From: Cytophagales bacterium | GTDB lineage: Bacteria > Bacteroidota > Bacteroidia > Cytophagales > Cyclobacteriaceae | Direction of reading: 5' to 3' | NCBI GenBank assembly: GCA_020403045.1 | Contig: JADBYK010000028.1 | Span: forward strand, 53,119 to 117,118 | Length of the DNA stretch: 64,000 nucleotides | Shown here: piece after piece, positions 1 to 7,084 of the stretch | Layout of the letters: each line of letters opens with the position of its first letter | Numbering within the stretch: position 1 is the first letter of the stretch | Position numbers and translations under genes: made by a program | Notes under the pieces: model-generated | Told to the model about the DNA's origin: nothing | Databases searched by the model: none | Seen by the model: the letters and a program-made list of their open reading frames with translations, nothing else

Positions 1-586
1 GTCGCACCGTATTGTTAATGAGAAGGACGACAGTTACCAACAAAATGGCAACCAATCCCATTAGAACAAGCCCGATCTTTGCTACATTTTGGTTGATTGA
101 ATCAATGACGTTTTCTACATAATAGACTTGAAACACGCCAGAGATTTTTTCTATTTCGGCTTTGATTTTTATCAAACTGGATTTGTCATGGTAAGCTGGA
201 TCTATCTTGACGAGGTATGCATTCCGAAGTGGATTCTCACCCAGAAACCGCTTGAAGTCTTCGCCTGTCTCTTTTATGAACTGTTTGGCCGCTGTTTCTT
301 TAGATACGAATTGGATAGCTCCTACGTTGCCACCCTCTTTAACGAAGTTCTTGGCTTTTAGCTGCCTTTCAATTTTATCGGTTTGCTCCTTTGAAAGTTG
401 GTTTTTTAGATACACCTGAACCTTCACATTATCGCGCACGACATTTTCTAGCTCTGTAGAGTAGATCACCAAGGTCCCAAACACACCAATAGCAAAAAGG
501 GCTAGCGTGATACTAAATACGACACTTAGGTAGGGGTAGGTGCCCAGCCTCTTCTTTCTATACTTGTGCTTTGAGATTTCACTCAT
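1..586 (-). CDS. ftsX: Cell division protein FtsX (N-terminal part, runs off the window)
   Basis: This is the permease-like partner of FtsE, which in other bacteria links divisome activity to peptidoglycan hydrolases in the inner membrane. The ORF track misses it because the 3' end lies outside the window. Reading the minus strand from the ATG at 586 gives about 195 codons: a basic start (MSEISKHKYRKKR), a first membrane segment near residues 20-42, a periplasmic domain with the FtsX-typical VQVYLKN stretch, and the beginning of a second membrane segment (LVLMGLVAILLV). A TATATTTG box ends only 8 nt before the ATG. Size and topology fit FtsX; the C-terminal half cannot be assessed. Confidence 0.88.
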   Translation of the reverse strand, partial: MSEISKHKYRKKRLGTYPYLSVVFSITLALFAIGVFGTLVIYSTELENVVRDNVKVQVYLKNQLSKEQTDKIERQLKAKNFVKEGGNVGAIQFVSKETAAKQFIKETGEDFKRFLGENPLRNAYLVKIDPAYHDKSSLIKIKAEIEKISGVFQVYYVENVIDSINQNVAKIGLVLMGLVAILLVTVVLLINNTVR

Positions 587-593
587 AAAGCCA

Positions 594-601
594 CAAATAT
601 A
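594..601 (-). promoter_or_regulatory. Candidate -7 promoter box for ftsX
   Basis: TATATTTG on the minus strand matches the Bacteroidota -7 consensus TAnnTTTG. Its last base is 8 nt from the A of the ftsX start codon, so a transcript from it would have almost no 5' leader. No clear -33 TTG was found at the expected spacing. Confidence 0.4.
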
Positions 602-612
602 GCGTATAAAAA

Positions 613-639
613 GAAACACCCTCGATCGGAGGGTGTTTC
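613..639 (-). terminator. Rho-independent terminator after the anti-sigma gene
   Basis: A perfect 11-bp inverted repeat (GAAACACCCTC / GAGGGTGTTTC) with a 5-nt loop lies between the stop of the 662-1519 gene and ftsX. Read on the minus strand it is followed by CTTTTTATA, which suits termination of the sigma/anti-sigma transcript. Confidence 0.75.
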
Positions 640-661
640 AAAACTCAACTACTAAAACTCA

Positions 662-1519
662 CTACCTACCTCTAAATTCTTTTAACTTGGAAATCAACTC
701 GGGATCCATTATTGGCTGCAAAGGCGCTGCTTTGGTTTGGTTCTCATCCAACAAATAGTAATGGTCTTTATAAAACATAAAGACCCTGTGCATTTCACCG
801 TTTATCTCCAAAATCTCATACAAAGACGTGTCAAAGGCTCCATATAAAAGTAACTTGCCCTCTGAAAATTGATAGTGAAAAGAGTACTTTTTGTCATCCG
901 TTAACACGTTCACTTTAATATGCGAAGTGCTCACAGGTTTTTTGGGCGTTTGTTGACTGATTAAAGGGCGCGAGTCACCCTCTAACATATCTTTGGTAGG
1001 ATCAACCAAATCCATTTTTGGTTTTGTAGCGGAGGCTGTCGTTTTGACCGGATTCTCGGTCGTCTTTGGATCTGGCTTGTTTTCCACTTTGGGTTGCCGC
1101 TCATTCTTCTTCTCTTCTTTCGCTGTAGTTGCCAAAGGCTCCTCTAGAGGTTCGAAGTCATTCGGGTTTACTTTTTTGATAGAGTCTTCCAATGAAGTGG
1201 ACATCTTTGGCCCGTTATCACCTGTATTGCTAAAATAGTAGCTCAACGCAGCTAGAAGAAGACCCGCACCAATGATTCCTGCCGCCATTTTCATCACTGA
1301 AAATTGAGCAATTCCCGTGCTTCCCCCTATGGGAACGTTTTGAAGCATTGTTTTCAATTCTGCTGCACGTGCTTTTTTTACGCTTTCCAAAATTACCTTT
1401 TGCAACTGGAGGTCAGTCTTTAAGGATGGATCAGCCTCTACTTGTTTCTCAAAATCTATTTTAGCCTCTCCGCTGAGGCGGTTGGTCAGGTAGTCATCTA
1501 TTAACTCGAAATTGCTCAT
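662..1519 (-). CDS. Probable membrane anti-sigma factor
   Basis: The 285-aa protein has an acidic helical N-terminus (residues 1-65), one membrane segment (about 77-95, IIGAGLLLAALSYYF), a long low-complexity Lys/Pro/Thr/Glu linker and a C-terminal domain rich in beta-type sequence. The N-terminus (FELIDDYLTNRLSG) resembles the cytoplasmic sigma-binding part of Bacteroidota anti-sigma factors without zinc. It starts 6 nt after an ECF sigma gene, so the two are surely co-transcribed. The role as regulator of that sigma factor is inferred from topology and position. The periplasmic C-terminal domain is not recognised. Confidence 0.65.
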   Translation of the reverse strand: MSNFELIDDYLTNRLSGEAKIDFEKQVEADPSLKTDLQLQKVILESVKKARAAELKTMLQNVPIGGSTGIAQFSVMKMAAGIIGAGLLLAALSYYFSNTGDNGPKMSTSLEDSIKKVNPNDFEPLEEPLATTAKEEKKNERQPKVENKPDPKTTENPVKTTASATKPKMDLVDPTKDMLEGDSRPLISQQTPKKPVSTSHIKVNVLTDDKKYSFHYQFSEGKLLLYGAFDTSLYEILEINGEMHRVFMFYKDHYYLLDENQTKAAPLQPIMDPELISKLKEFRGR

Positions 1520-1525
1520 GATCTG

Positions 1526-2098
1526 TTAGTCTAAAAAATCCTGCTCAGAATACTGAGCTTTTACTAGTTCGTCTAATTTTTGTTTACACTTATATTTTTT
1601 GGTTTTAGCGGTATCTGTGTTTGCGAAACCTAATTTTTCCGCTATTTCCTGCATCGACATTTCATCAAAATAATAATACATCAAAACCTTTCTACACGTT
1701 TCGCCCAACTGATCAAGGCACTTCGCTACTATTTTCTCCCTTTCCGGACTATCCATGTCCATAGTGGTAGGGGTATCTTTTTGCTCATTGGAAAGGCGTT
1801 TTTTTCTATCCAACTCTTTTCTCCATAGATTTTGACAGATGCTATAGATAAAAGTGCTCATTTTGGATGTCAGGATCAGATTACCCGATCTGGCCTTTTG
1901 CCAAAACACCACCAACGCGTCTTGGTAAACGTCTCTGGCTTCTTCTTCCGTTCCACTATTGGTGACGACCAATTTGGTCATCATCCTGTAGTACTTTTTA
2001 TAGATCAATTCAAGAGCTTTTTCGTCCCCTTTTTTGATCCGTTCGAAGATTTCCTTCTCGTCTAACTCAGAACTAGGTTTAAATACGCGTAGTGCCAC
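1526..2098 (-). CDS. ECF-type RNA polymerase sigma factor
   Basis: This 190-aa protein is an alternative sigma factor. A sigma-70 region 2 covers about residues 20-95 with the core-binding stretch DVYQDALVVFW. A region 4 helix-turn-helix covers about 125-180 (SMQEIAEKLGFANTDTAKTK). No region 3 is present, as expected of ECF sigmas. The supplied start is GTG (cac on the plus strand at 2096-2098); the next in-frame ATG is inside region 2, so GTG or an undetected start is needed. The downstream membrane protein is the likely cognate anti-sigma factor. Confidence 0.88.
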   Translation of the reverse strand: MALRVFKPSSELDEKEIFERIKKGDEKALELIYKKYYRMMTKLVVTNSGTEEEARDVYQDALVVFWQKARSGNLILTSKMSTFIYSICQNLWRKELDRKKRLSNEQKDTPTTMDMDSPEREKIVAKCLDQLGETCRKVLMYYYFDEMSMQEIAEKLGFANTDTAKTKKYKCKQKLDELVKAQYSEQDFLD

Positions 2099-2169
2099 TA
2101 TTGGTAACCGTTAAGTAATATTGCGGGGAGTAATTTAAGTTAAAGTTCCTTCTTTTTAGGTTGAGTTGC

Positions 2170-2607
2170 TCAAGGAGTTGCTTTTTCCCAAGTTTGGGTA
2201 CGATAAAACGGGCCCAAATAACCCCGAACTTTCAGTTGATTGCCTTCTATCCAAAGTTTGCAATTGTAAACTTTTCCAACTTCCGGATCTAGAATATCTC
2301 CTCCCTCAAACTCATCTCCATCTGGTGTAAGTTCTTTGATTATGTCCATTCCAAGAATTTTTTTGTTGAACCGAGGATCGTTTTTTGGGCATTTTGTACA
2401 AATCGGATCGGTGACACCCTTCCGAGGGAATATTTTTACAATTTTTCCGTAAATCTTAGCACCTCGCACATAGATTTCAACGATTGATTTGGCCTCACCT
2501 GTTTTATCGTCAATGGATTTCCAGGTTCCTAAAATAGACGTTTGGGCTGATGCGCATTGCATTAGCACGAAGTAAAAAAGGGATGTGGTAAATGTTCTAA
2601 CTGACAT
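2170..2607 (-). CDS. DUF2147 family secreted protein
   Basis: The protein is 145 aa with a signal peptide (residues 1 to about 21, ending CASAQ) followed by a DUF2147-type domain that begins ILGTWKSIDD and ends GPFYRTQTWEKA. The family is a small exported beta-rich domain of unknown function that often binds or responds to envelope ligands. Two closely spaced cysteines (CTKC, mid-protein) are typical of Bacteroidota members. It stands alone between the ECF sigma gene and hppA. The family call is firm; the function is unknown. Confidence 0.82.
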   Translation of the reverse strand: MSVRTFTTSLFYFVLMQCASAQTSILGTWKSIDDKTGEAKSIVEIYVRGAKIYGKIVKIFPRKGVTDPICTKCPKNDPRFNKKILGMDIIKELTPDGDEFEGGDILDPEVGKVYNCKLWIEGNQLKVRGYLGPFYRTQTWEKATP

Positions 2608-2660
2608 AAAATTTATTGATCTGGCCTAAAGTTAACATCAGAATCAACTTTTACAAAAGC

Positions 2661-2688
2661 AAAAAGCCCTGCCGAGGCAGGGCTTTTT
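2661..2688 (-). terminator. Terminator after hppA
   Basis: A 13-bp arm AAAAAGCCCTGCC and its exact complement are separated by 2 nt, with A/T runs at both ends. It lies 18 nt past the hppA stop on the minus strand. Confidence 0.85.
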
Positions 2689-2705
2689 GGAATTTGAAAT
2701 AAAAC

Positions 2706-5003
2706 TTAATGGGCTGCTGGTTGTGTTTCAGCAACCGGAGTTACTGATTCAATCGTAGGCTTCACTTCGCTCTTAGCAGTTGCTTTGTCGGAAGGCACTA
2801 ACAACGGAGCAATTACCAACGCAACGATCGACATCAATTTAATCAAGATGTTCAACGAAGGGCCAGAGGTATCTTTGAATGGATCACCAACCGTATCGCC
2901 AGTTACTGCAGCCTTGTGAGGCTCAGATTTCTTGTAATACATCTGTCCATTGATCTCTACGCCTTCTTCAAAGCTTTTCTTGGCATTATCCCAAGCACCA
3001 CCAGCGTTTGACTGGAAGATCGCCATCAACACACCGGAAACCGTAACACCTGCCAACATCCCGCCAAGGGCTTCTACGCCAAAACCAGGGAGGAAAGCAA
3101 TAACTACAGGCACGATCACGGCCATCAAACCAGGAAGAACCATTTCTTTTAATGCGGCTTTGGTAGAGATCTCTACGCACTTGCCATACTCAGCAGAACC
3201 GTCTGCATCATGAAATATCTTTTGGTCATCGGCAGACCAATCCTTCATTTCTTTGTCGCCATTTCTCTTCATAGCAGCCAGAGCAGCCTTAAGAGGAGGG
3301 ATGTCATTGAATTGTCTTCTTACTTCTTCGATCATCGCCATGGCCGCACGACCTACTGCGCCCATTGCCATCGCAGAGAATACAAATGGAAGCATACCTC
3401 CAATAAATAAACCAGCCATCACATTCGCTTTTGATACGTCAATAGAATTGATCTTAGCAGTAGTCATGAACGCACCAAACAAAGCCAATGCTGTAAGCGC
3501 AGCCGATGCAATTGCAAAACCTTTACCGATAGCAGCTGTAGTGTTACCTACCGCATCTAATTTATCAGTGCGTTGACGAACTTCTTTGGGAAGCTCAGAC
3601 ATTTCAGCTATTCCACCTGCATTGTCAGAGATAGGGCCATACGCATCTACTGCTAATTGAATACCCAAGTTAGAAAGCATACCCACCGCGGCAATAGCGA
3701 TACCGTACAATCCACCGAAGTAGAAAGCACCGATGATAGAAAAAGCAATTACCAACGTAGGAAGCATGGTTGACATCATGCCTACACCCAAGCCAGCAAT
3801 AATATTTGTTGCTGCACCGGTAGAAGATTGTCTTACAATAGAAAGTACGGGCTTCTTGCCCATAGCTGTATAATATTCAGTAATCAAACCAACCAACACA
3901 CCGCCAACAAGCCCGATGATGGTTGCCCAGAATACGCCTAAAGAGGTCATCTCACGAACGATAGGATTGCCAGCTGCATCACGATACAACAAATCATTGT
4001 ATTCCCATTTTGCGGGCAGCATCCAAGTGATGATGAAGTACGAAGCAATGATCATGACGATGGATGAAGAAAACTCGCCCATATTCAAAGCTCTTTGTGG
4101 ATCGCCACCTTCTTTTACTTTCACGAAGAATGTTCCAACAAACGACATAATGATACCAACTCCTGCCAGCACCAACGGCAACAATACAGCAGAAAGGCCA
4201 TTGAAGTTATCACTAAAACCCGGTACCATAAACGCAGCACCCAACACCATCGTACCCACAATAGAGCCTACGTAAGATTCAAATAAATCGGCACCCATAC
4301 CCGCCACATCACCTACGTTGTCACCCACGTTATCGGCAATCGTTGCCGGGTTCAATGGATGATCTTCAGGTATACCCGCTTCTACTTTACCTACTAAGTC
4401 AGCGCCTACGTCCGCTGCTTTTGTATAAATACCACCACCCACGCGTGCAAACAATGCGATAGACGATGCACCAAATGAAAACCCGGTAATGATTGTAATT
4501 ACCCTCGTTACGTTTTCTTGACCATCTAGGCCAAACATATTTCCATATACGATTAAAAGAACGCTCAAACCCAATACACCAATACCAACCACACCCATGC
4601 CCATTACTGAACCACCCACAAAGGCCACCTCAAGAGCTTTGCCTAGACTTGTTCTTGCCGCATTGGTGGTGCGCACGTTTGCTTTAGTAGCTACACGCAT
4701 ACCAATAAAACCTGCTAATGCTGAACTAAATGCTCCTAGCACAAAGGAGACTCCCACTAACCATGAAGAGGTTGTGCCGTTTGCCGTTACGGCCAGAAGA
4801 ACCGCCACACAAGCCACAAAAATTACAAGTACCTTATACTCGGCCTTTAAGAACGCCATAGCGCCCTCTGCAATGTGGCCGGCAATTTTCTTCATTTTGT
4901 CCGTGCCGGCATCTTGATTAGCCACCCAGGCACTTTTCCAAACAACATACAATAAGCCCAGAACACCGAAGAAGGGCAGCGCATACAACAATTGATTTAG
5001 CAT
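2706..5003 (-). CDS. hppA: Membrane-bound, ion-translocating inorganic pyrophosphatase
   Basis: This protein hydrolyses pyrophosphate to pump H+ or Na+ across the inner membrane. At 765 aa it has the usual length and about 16 hydrophobic segments. The signature motifs are present: [19 protein letters not shown], the [19 protein letters not shown] pyrophosphate-binding loop, and a second acidic cluster [16 protein letters not shown]. The motif [10 protein letters not shown] carries Ala where K+-independent enzymes have Lys, which marks the K+-dependent subfamily. Na+ versus H+ specificity cannot be decided by eye. It is monocistronic, with its own promoter and terminator. Confidence 0.96.
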   Translation of the reverse strand: MLNQLLYALPFFGVLGLLYVVWKSAWVANQDAGTDKMKKIAGHIAEGAMAFLKAEYKVLVIFVACVAVLLAVTANGTTSSWLVGVSFVLGAFSSALAGFIGMRVATKANVRTTNAARTSLGKALEVAFVGGSVMGMGVVGIGVLGLSVLLIVYGNMFGLDGQENVTRVITIITGFSFGASSIALFARVGGGIYTKAADVGADLVGKVEAGIPEDHPLNPATIADNVGDNVGDVAGMGADLFESYVGSIVGTMVLGAAFMVPGFSDNFNGLSAVLLPLVLAGVGIIMSFVGTFFVKVKEGGDPQRALNMGEFSSSIVMIIASYFIITWMLPAKWEYNDLLYRDAAGNPIVREMTSLGVFWATIIGLVGGVLVGLITEYYTAMGKKPVLSIVRQSSTGAATNIIAGLGVGMMSTMLPTLVIAFSIIGAFYFGGLYGIAIAAVGMLSNLGIQLAVDAYGPISDNAGGIAEMSELPKEVRQRTDKLDAVGNTTAAIGKGFAIASAALTALALFGAFMTTAKINSIDVSKANVMAGLFIGGMLPFVFSAMAMGAVGRAAMAMIEEVRRQFNDIPPLKAALAAMKRNGDKEMKDWSADDQKIFHDADGSAEYGKCVEISTKAALKEMVLPGLMAVIVPVVIAFLPGFGVEALGGMLAGVTVSGVLMAIFQSNAGGAWDNAKKSFEEGVEINGQMYYKKSEPHKAAVTGDTVGDPFKDTSGPSLNILIKLMSIVALVIAPLLVPSDKATAKSEVKPTIESVTPVAETQPAAH

Positions 5004-5005
5004 AC

Positions 5006-5026
5006 AGGTTTTAAGGTTTAAGATTC
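5006..5026. repeat. Short heptamer repeat in the hppA leader
   Basis: AGGTTTT AAGGTTT AAGATTC, three 7-nt words, lies just upstream of the hppA start codon. The word AGGTTTA found here is the complement of the CTTAAAC unit repeated nine times between pyrG and yidC. Confidence 0.4.
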
Positions 5027-5060
5027 ACGCCCCTCGTTGGAAGGGCTAAAAAAAGTTCCG

Positions 5061-5090
5061 CAAATATAGAAGAACTTAGGCATTGGTCAA
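5061..5090 (-). promoter_or_regulatory. Promoter of hppA
   Basis: On the minus strand TTG (5090-5088), a 19-nt spacer and TATATTTG (5068-5061) match the Bacteroidota consensus exactly. The transcript would have a leader of about 50 nt containing a short GCCC...GGGC hairpin. Confidence 0.75.
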
Positions 5091-5238
5091 TAGCCATTTT
5101 GCGCTTGAAAATGGAGGTTTCCCGTAGCTAAAGGCAGTTTTCTATCCGAAGCTTTCGTGAAGGTGTTGTATTTCAAATGAGGGGTAAGGCCAACGGGGCT
5201 TCTAAAGCAATTCTTGGCTGATGCAAGAATTTCAAATG

Positions 5239-5610
5239 TCAAGTAAACATCGCTTTCAATCCAGCCCACAATTTCTTTTTCGCCTCATCATTTGCCATCA
5301 ACTCCGGCAGCGGCAATGAAACAATCACAGAAGTGCCTTGTGACGGCAATACTTCAAATTTGGGCAAGCCTTCAGCCGGACTAAAGCACAACACGCGCTC
5401 AGGTTTTTCTCCCCACGATGACAAATCGAGCAGTGATTGTTGTTTGATAGTCACTGACTCCAAGCTCTGTTTGACAGCGCCTAATATTTTTGACAGTAGC
5501 GCCTTTTCTGCTTCTTTCACTTCTGCCCACGGAACCGGTATCACCACCGTCACTCTCGGTTTGATGAGGTATAGTTCCTCTGGATAGGTGCTTTCAAAAA
5601 TTTCTTGCAT
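5239..5610 (-). CDS. Conserved small protein, possibly HolD (DNA polymerase III psi)-like
   Basis: I do not recognise this 123-aa protein with certainty. It has no signal peptide or membrane segment. Its layout (a beta strand PRVTVVIPVPW, an amphipathic helix, a serine-containing loop LCFSP, a strand and a C-terminal helix LPELMANDEAKKKLWAGLKAM) resembles the psi subunit of the DNA polymerase III clamp loader. The end resembles the ...L.DLRANPTARAALW... terminus of enterobacterial HolD. This is a comparison from memory and not an alignment. It precedes the thioesterase gene on the opposite side of a 52-nt gap. Confidence 0.45.
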   Translation of the reverse strand: MQEIFESTYPEELYLIKPRVTVVIPVPWAEVKEAEKALLSKILGAVKQSLESVTIKQQSLLDLSSWGEKPERVLCFSPAEGLPKFEVLPSQGTSVIVSLPLPELMANDEAKKKLWAGLKAMFT

Positions 5611-5662
5611 CGTTTTTTAAAAATAGTCGTCAGCCTTCGAGAGCCTCAGGCTGACATTTACT

Positions 5663-6184
5663 TCATTTAGTATCAAACAGCGATTTTAACTCGTGCGCCT
5701 CGCTTGGCTTCATCCTTCCGCCTAAGATTAATCGAAGTTGTCTTCTGCGCAAAGCTCCTTTGTACAATTCCATTTCTTCTTCTGTCTCAGGTTCTACTTC
5801 CGGAATTTCCACGGGCGTTCCGTTAGCATCCACAGCTACAAAAGTAAAGTAAGCCGAATGGCTTGCGATCTTTTTTCCTGCGGGAATGTTCTCTGCATCC
5901 ACATCGATTCGTATTTCTAATGATGAATTAAACGCACGCGTTGCTCTCGCACGAAGGGTGACGACATCTCCCAGTCGAATAGGTTCCCGAAAGGAGATGT
6001 TGTCAACTGATGCGGTTACTACAATACTATTGCAATGCTTTTGCCCCGCAATCGCAGAAACAATATCCATCCAGTGCATCAACCTTCCTCCCATTAAATT
6101 ATTGAGTGTATTGGTATCGTTGGGTAAGACTAACTCGGTCATACTTACGAAGGAATCTTTGGGGTGTTTCTTTTTGCGAGACAT
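5663..6184 (-). CDS. Acyl-CoA thioesterase (hotdog fold, YciA/Acot7-like)
   Basis: The enzyme hydrolyses acyl-CoA to free acid and CoA in the cytoplasm. The 173-aa protein carries one hotdog domain. Typical family features are the N-terminal LVLPNDTNTLNNLMGGRLMHWMD segment (Asn and Asp of the active site), VVTASVDNISFREPIRLGD, and the strand HSAYFTFVAVD. The C-terminal 35 residues form a charged helix. Single-domain members usually form hexamers. Substrate range is not predictable here. Confidence 0.85.
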   Translation of the reverse strand: MSRKKKHPKDSFVSMTELVLPNDTNTLNNLMGGRLMHWMDIVSAIAGQKHCNSIVVTASVDNISFREPIRLGDVVTLRARATRAFNSSLEIRIDVDAENIPAGKKIASHSAYFTFVAVDANGTPVEIPEVEPETEEEMELYKGALRRRQLRLILGGRMKPSEAHELKSLFDTK

Positions 6185-6222
6185 GAAAATATCTTAGGTT
6201 TATGATTTTGGATGCTGTTCTG

Positions 6223-6528
6223 TTATAGTTCTAGGTTTTTGCGCAGGTCATCTGGGTTTCTTCGATTATCCCAAATTCCTACAATTACTATTTCGCTGGT
6301 GTGCACTTTATAAAAAATAGAGAAGTTACTTACTAAAGAAACACGAACATCGTAAAAATCAGTAGGCTTGCCGAGGTAATGTTTAGTCTCCAATAAAGAT
6401 GCTTTTGTTCTAAACAGTTTTGATAGTTTTTTTGAATAAACCGAAGACCCGTTGTGCTTTATCCAATATTCAAGTATTTCTCTTCTAGCTTTTTTGGCAG
6501 TACTCGTCCAGACTATCCGTTTAGCCAT
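6223..6528 (-). CDS. RelE/ParE family toxin
   Basis: The 101-aa basic protein begins MAKRIVWTSTAKKARREIL and ends with IVIVGIWDNRRNPDDL, the pattern of the RelE/ParE fold (plasmid stabilisation-system toxins). Bacteroidota members of this subtype are probably mRNA interferases or gyrase inhibitors, and which is not clear. Its first 16 bases overlap the 3' end of the upstream antitoxin-like gene, as is normal for such modules. Confidence 0.78.
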   Translation of the reverse strand: MAKRIVWTSTAKKARREILEYWIKHNGSSVYSKKLSKLFRTKASLLETKHYLGKPTDFYDVRVSLVSNFSIFYKVHTSEIVIVGIWDNRRNPDDLRKNLEL

Positions 6529-6749
6529 AAGTCTTCTTCAGCATTCAGCTCGTCATTAGTAGTAAGATCGCCTTTGAGAATATCTTCTTCGCTATTCATC
6601 AGCATCTCCTTTTGGGCATCTGTTAACTTGAAAATAGTTTGGTCGATATTTACGTTGCCAAGTAGGTCATTTACCTTTTGCAACAGACTCATATCATTGA
6701 CAGATATTATCTTATCCAGTAGGGTGTATTTTAAGTTCTCAGCCTGCAT
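6513..6749 (-). CDS. Antitoxin of the RelE/ParE-type module
   Basis: The 78-aa acidic protein is predicted to be helical with a C-terminal segment rich in Glu, Asp and Asn (DELNAEEDLWLNG) suited to wrap a basic toxin. Antitoxin-first order and the 16-nt overlap with the toxin support the call. No clear DNA-binding motif is visible at the N-terminus, so autoregulation cannot be claimed. Confidence 0.7.
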   Translation of the reverse strand: MQAENLKYTLLDKIISVNDMSLLQKVNDLLGNVNIDQTIFKLTDAQKEMLMNSEEDILKGDLTTNDELNAEEDLWLNG

Positions 6750-6899
6750 ATTTTTGAACTAGTAAATAATGAAGCAAGTTACAAAAAAAGATCGCGAAAC
6801 CGAGCGGCTACTAACCGTTAGTTTGTCATTTTTCTTTTGTGAAAAGAAAAAAATATTTTGCATTAACCGAACTCTATTTGCTTCTTGCGCAAGTTAAGT

Positions 6900-6980
6900 A
6901 TGGAAAACCGCTATTCATTTACATCGTTACAAGTAATTGCTACTGGCATTACTACGATCACAACCATTATTACGGGGTAG
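6900..6980 (+). CDS. thrL: Threonine operon leader peptide (Thr/Ile-rich)
   Basis: A 26-codon ORF too short for the ORF track starts at ATG 6900 and ends at TAG 6978-6980. It reads MENRYSFTSLQVIATGITTI followed by TTIITG. Seven residues are Thr and five Ile; 11 of residues 13-25 are Thr or Ile. It lies 104 nt before thrA, exactly like E. coli thrL. By analogy, ribosome stalling at these codons when charged tRNA-Thr or tRNA-Ile is scarce would favour readthrough into thrABC. The ORF is not homologous to E. coli ThrL in sequence; the likeness is in composition and position. Confidence 0.85.
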   Translation: MENRYSFTSLQVIATGITTITTIITG

Positions 6981-7026
6981 CGCCCTCTATATCCAATCCC
7001 CCATTGTACTAGTTTTTTATTTTTTT
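6971..7026 (+). promoter_or_regulatory. Putative transcription attenuator of the thr operon
   Basis: The end of the leader ORF (TACGGGG) can pair with CCCC...GTA about 20 nt later, and this is followed by GTTTTTTATTTTTTT. That arrangement suits an attenuator terminator. The stem is short (about 7 bp with a 3-nt bulge), so the exact fold, and the competing antiterminator, are not settled. Confidence 0.5.
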
Positions 7027-7084
7027 GAGGTGAAAGGTTCATTTCAATAACGACAACCTATATCGATATCTATCTATTTTTCAA

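Noticed and set aside
5087-5269. 60-aa minus-strand ORF upstream of hppA
   Set aside because: It overlaps the 3' end of the 5239-5610 gene and the hppA promoter, and its sequence resembles no protein.
6851-6860. AAATATTTTG as a -7 box for the thr leader
   Set aside because: It lacks one base of TAnnTTTG and no -33 TTG lies at the right distance, so no thr promoter is claimed.
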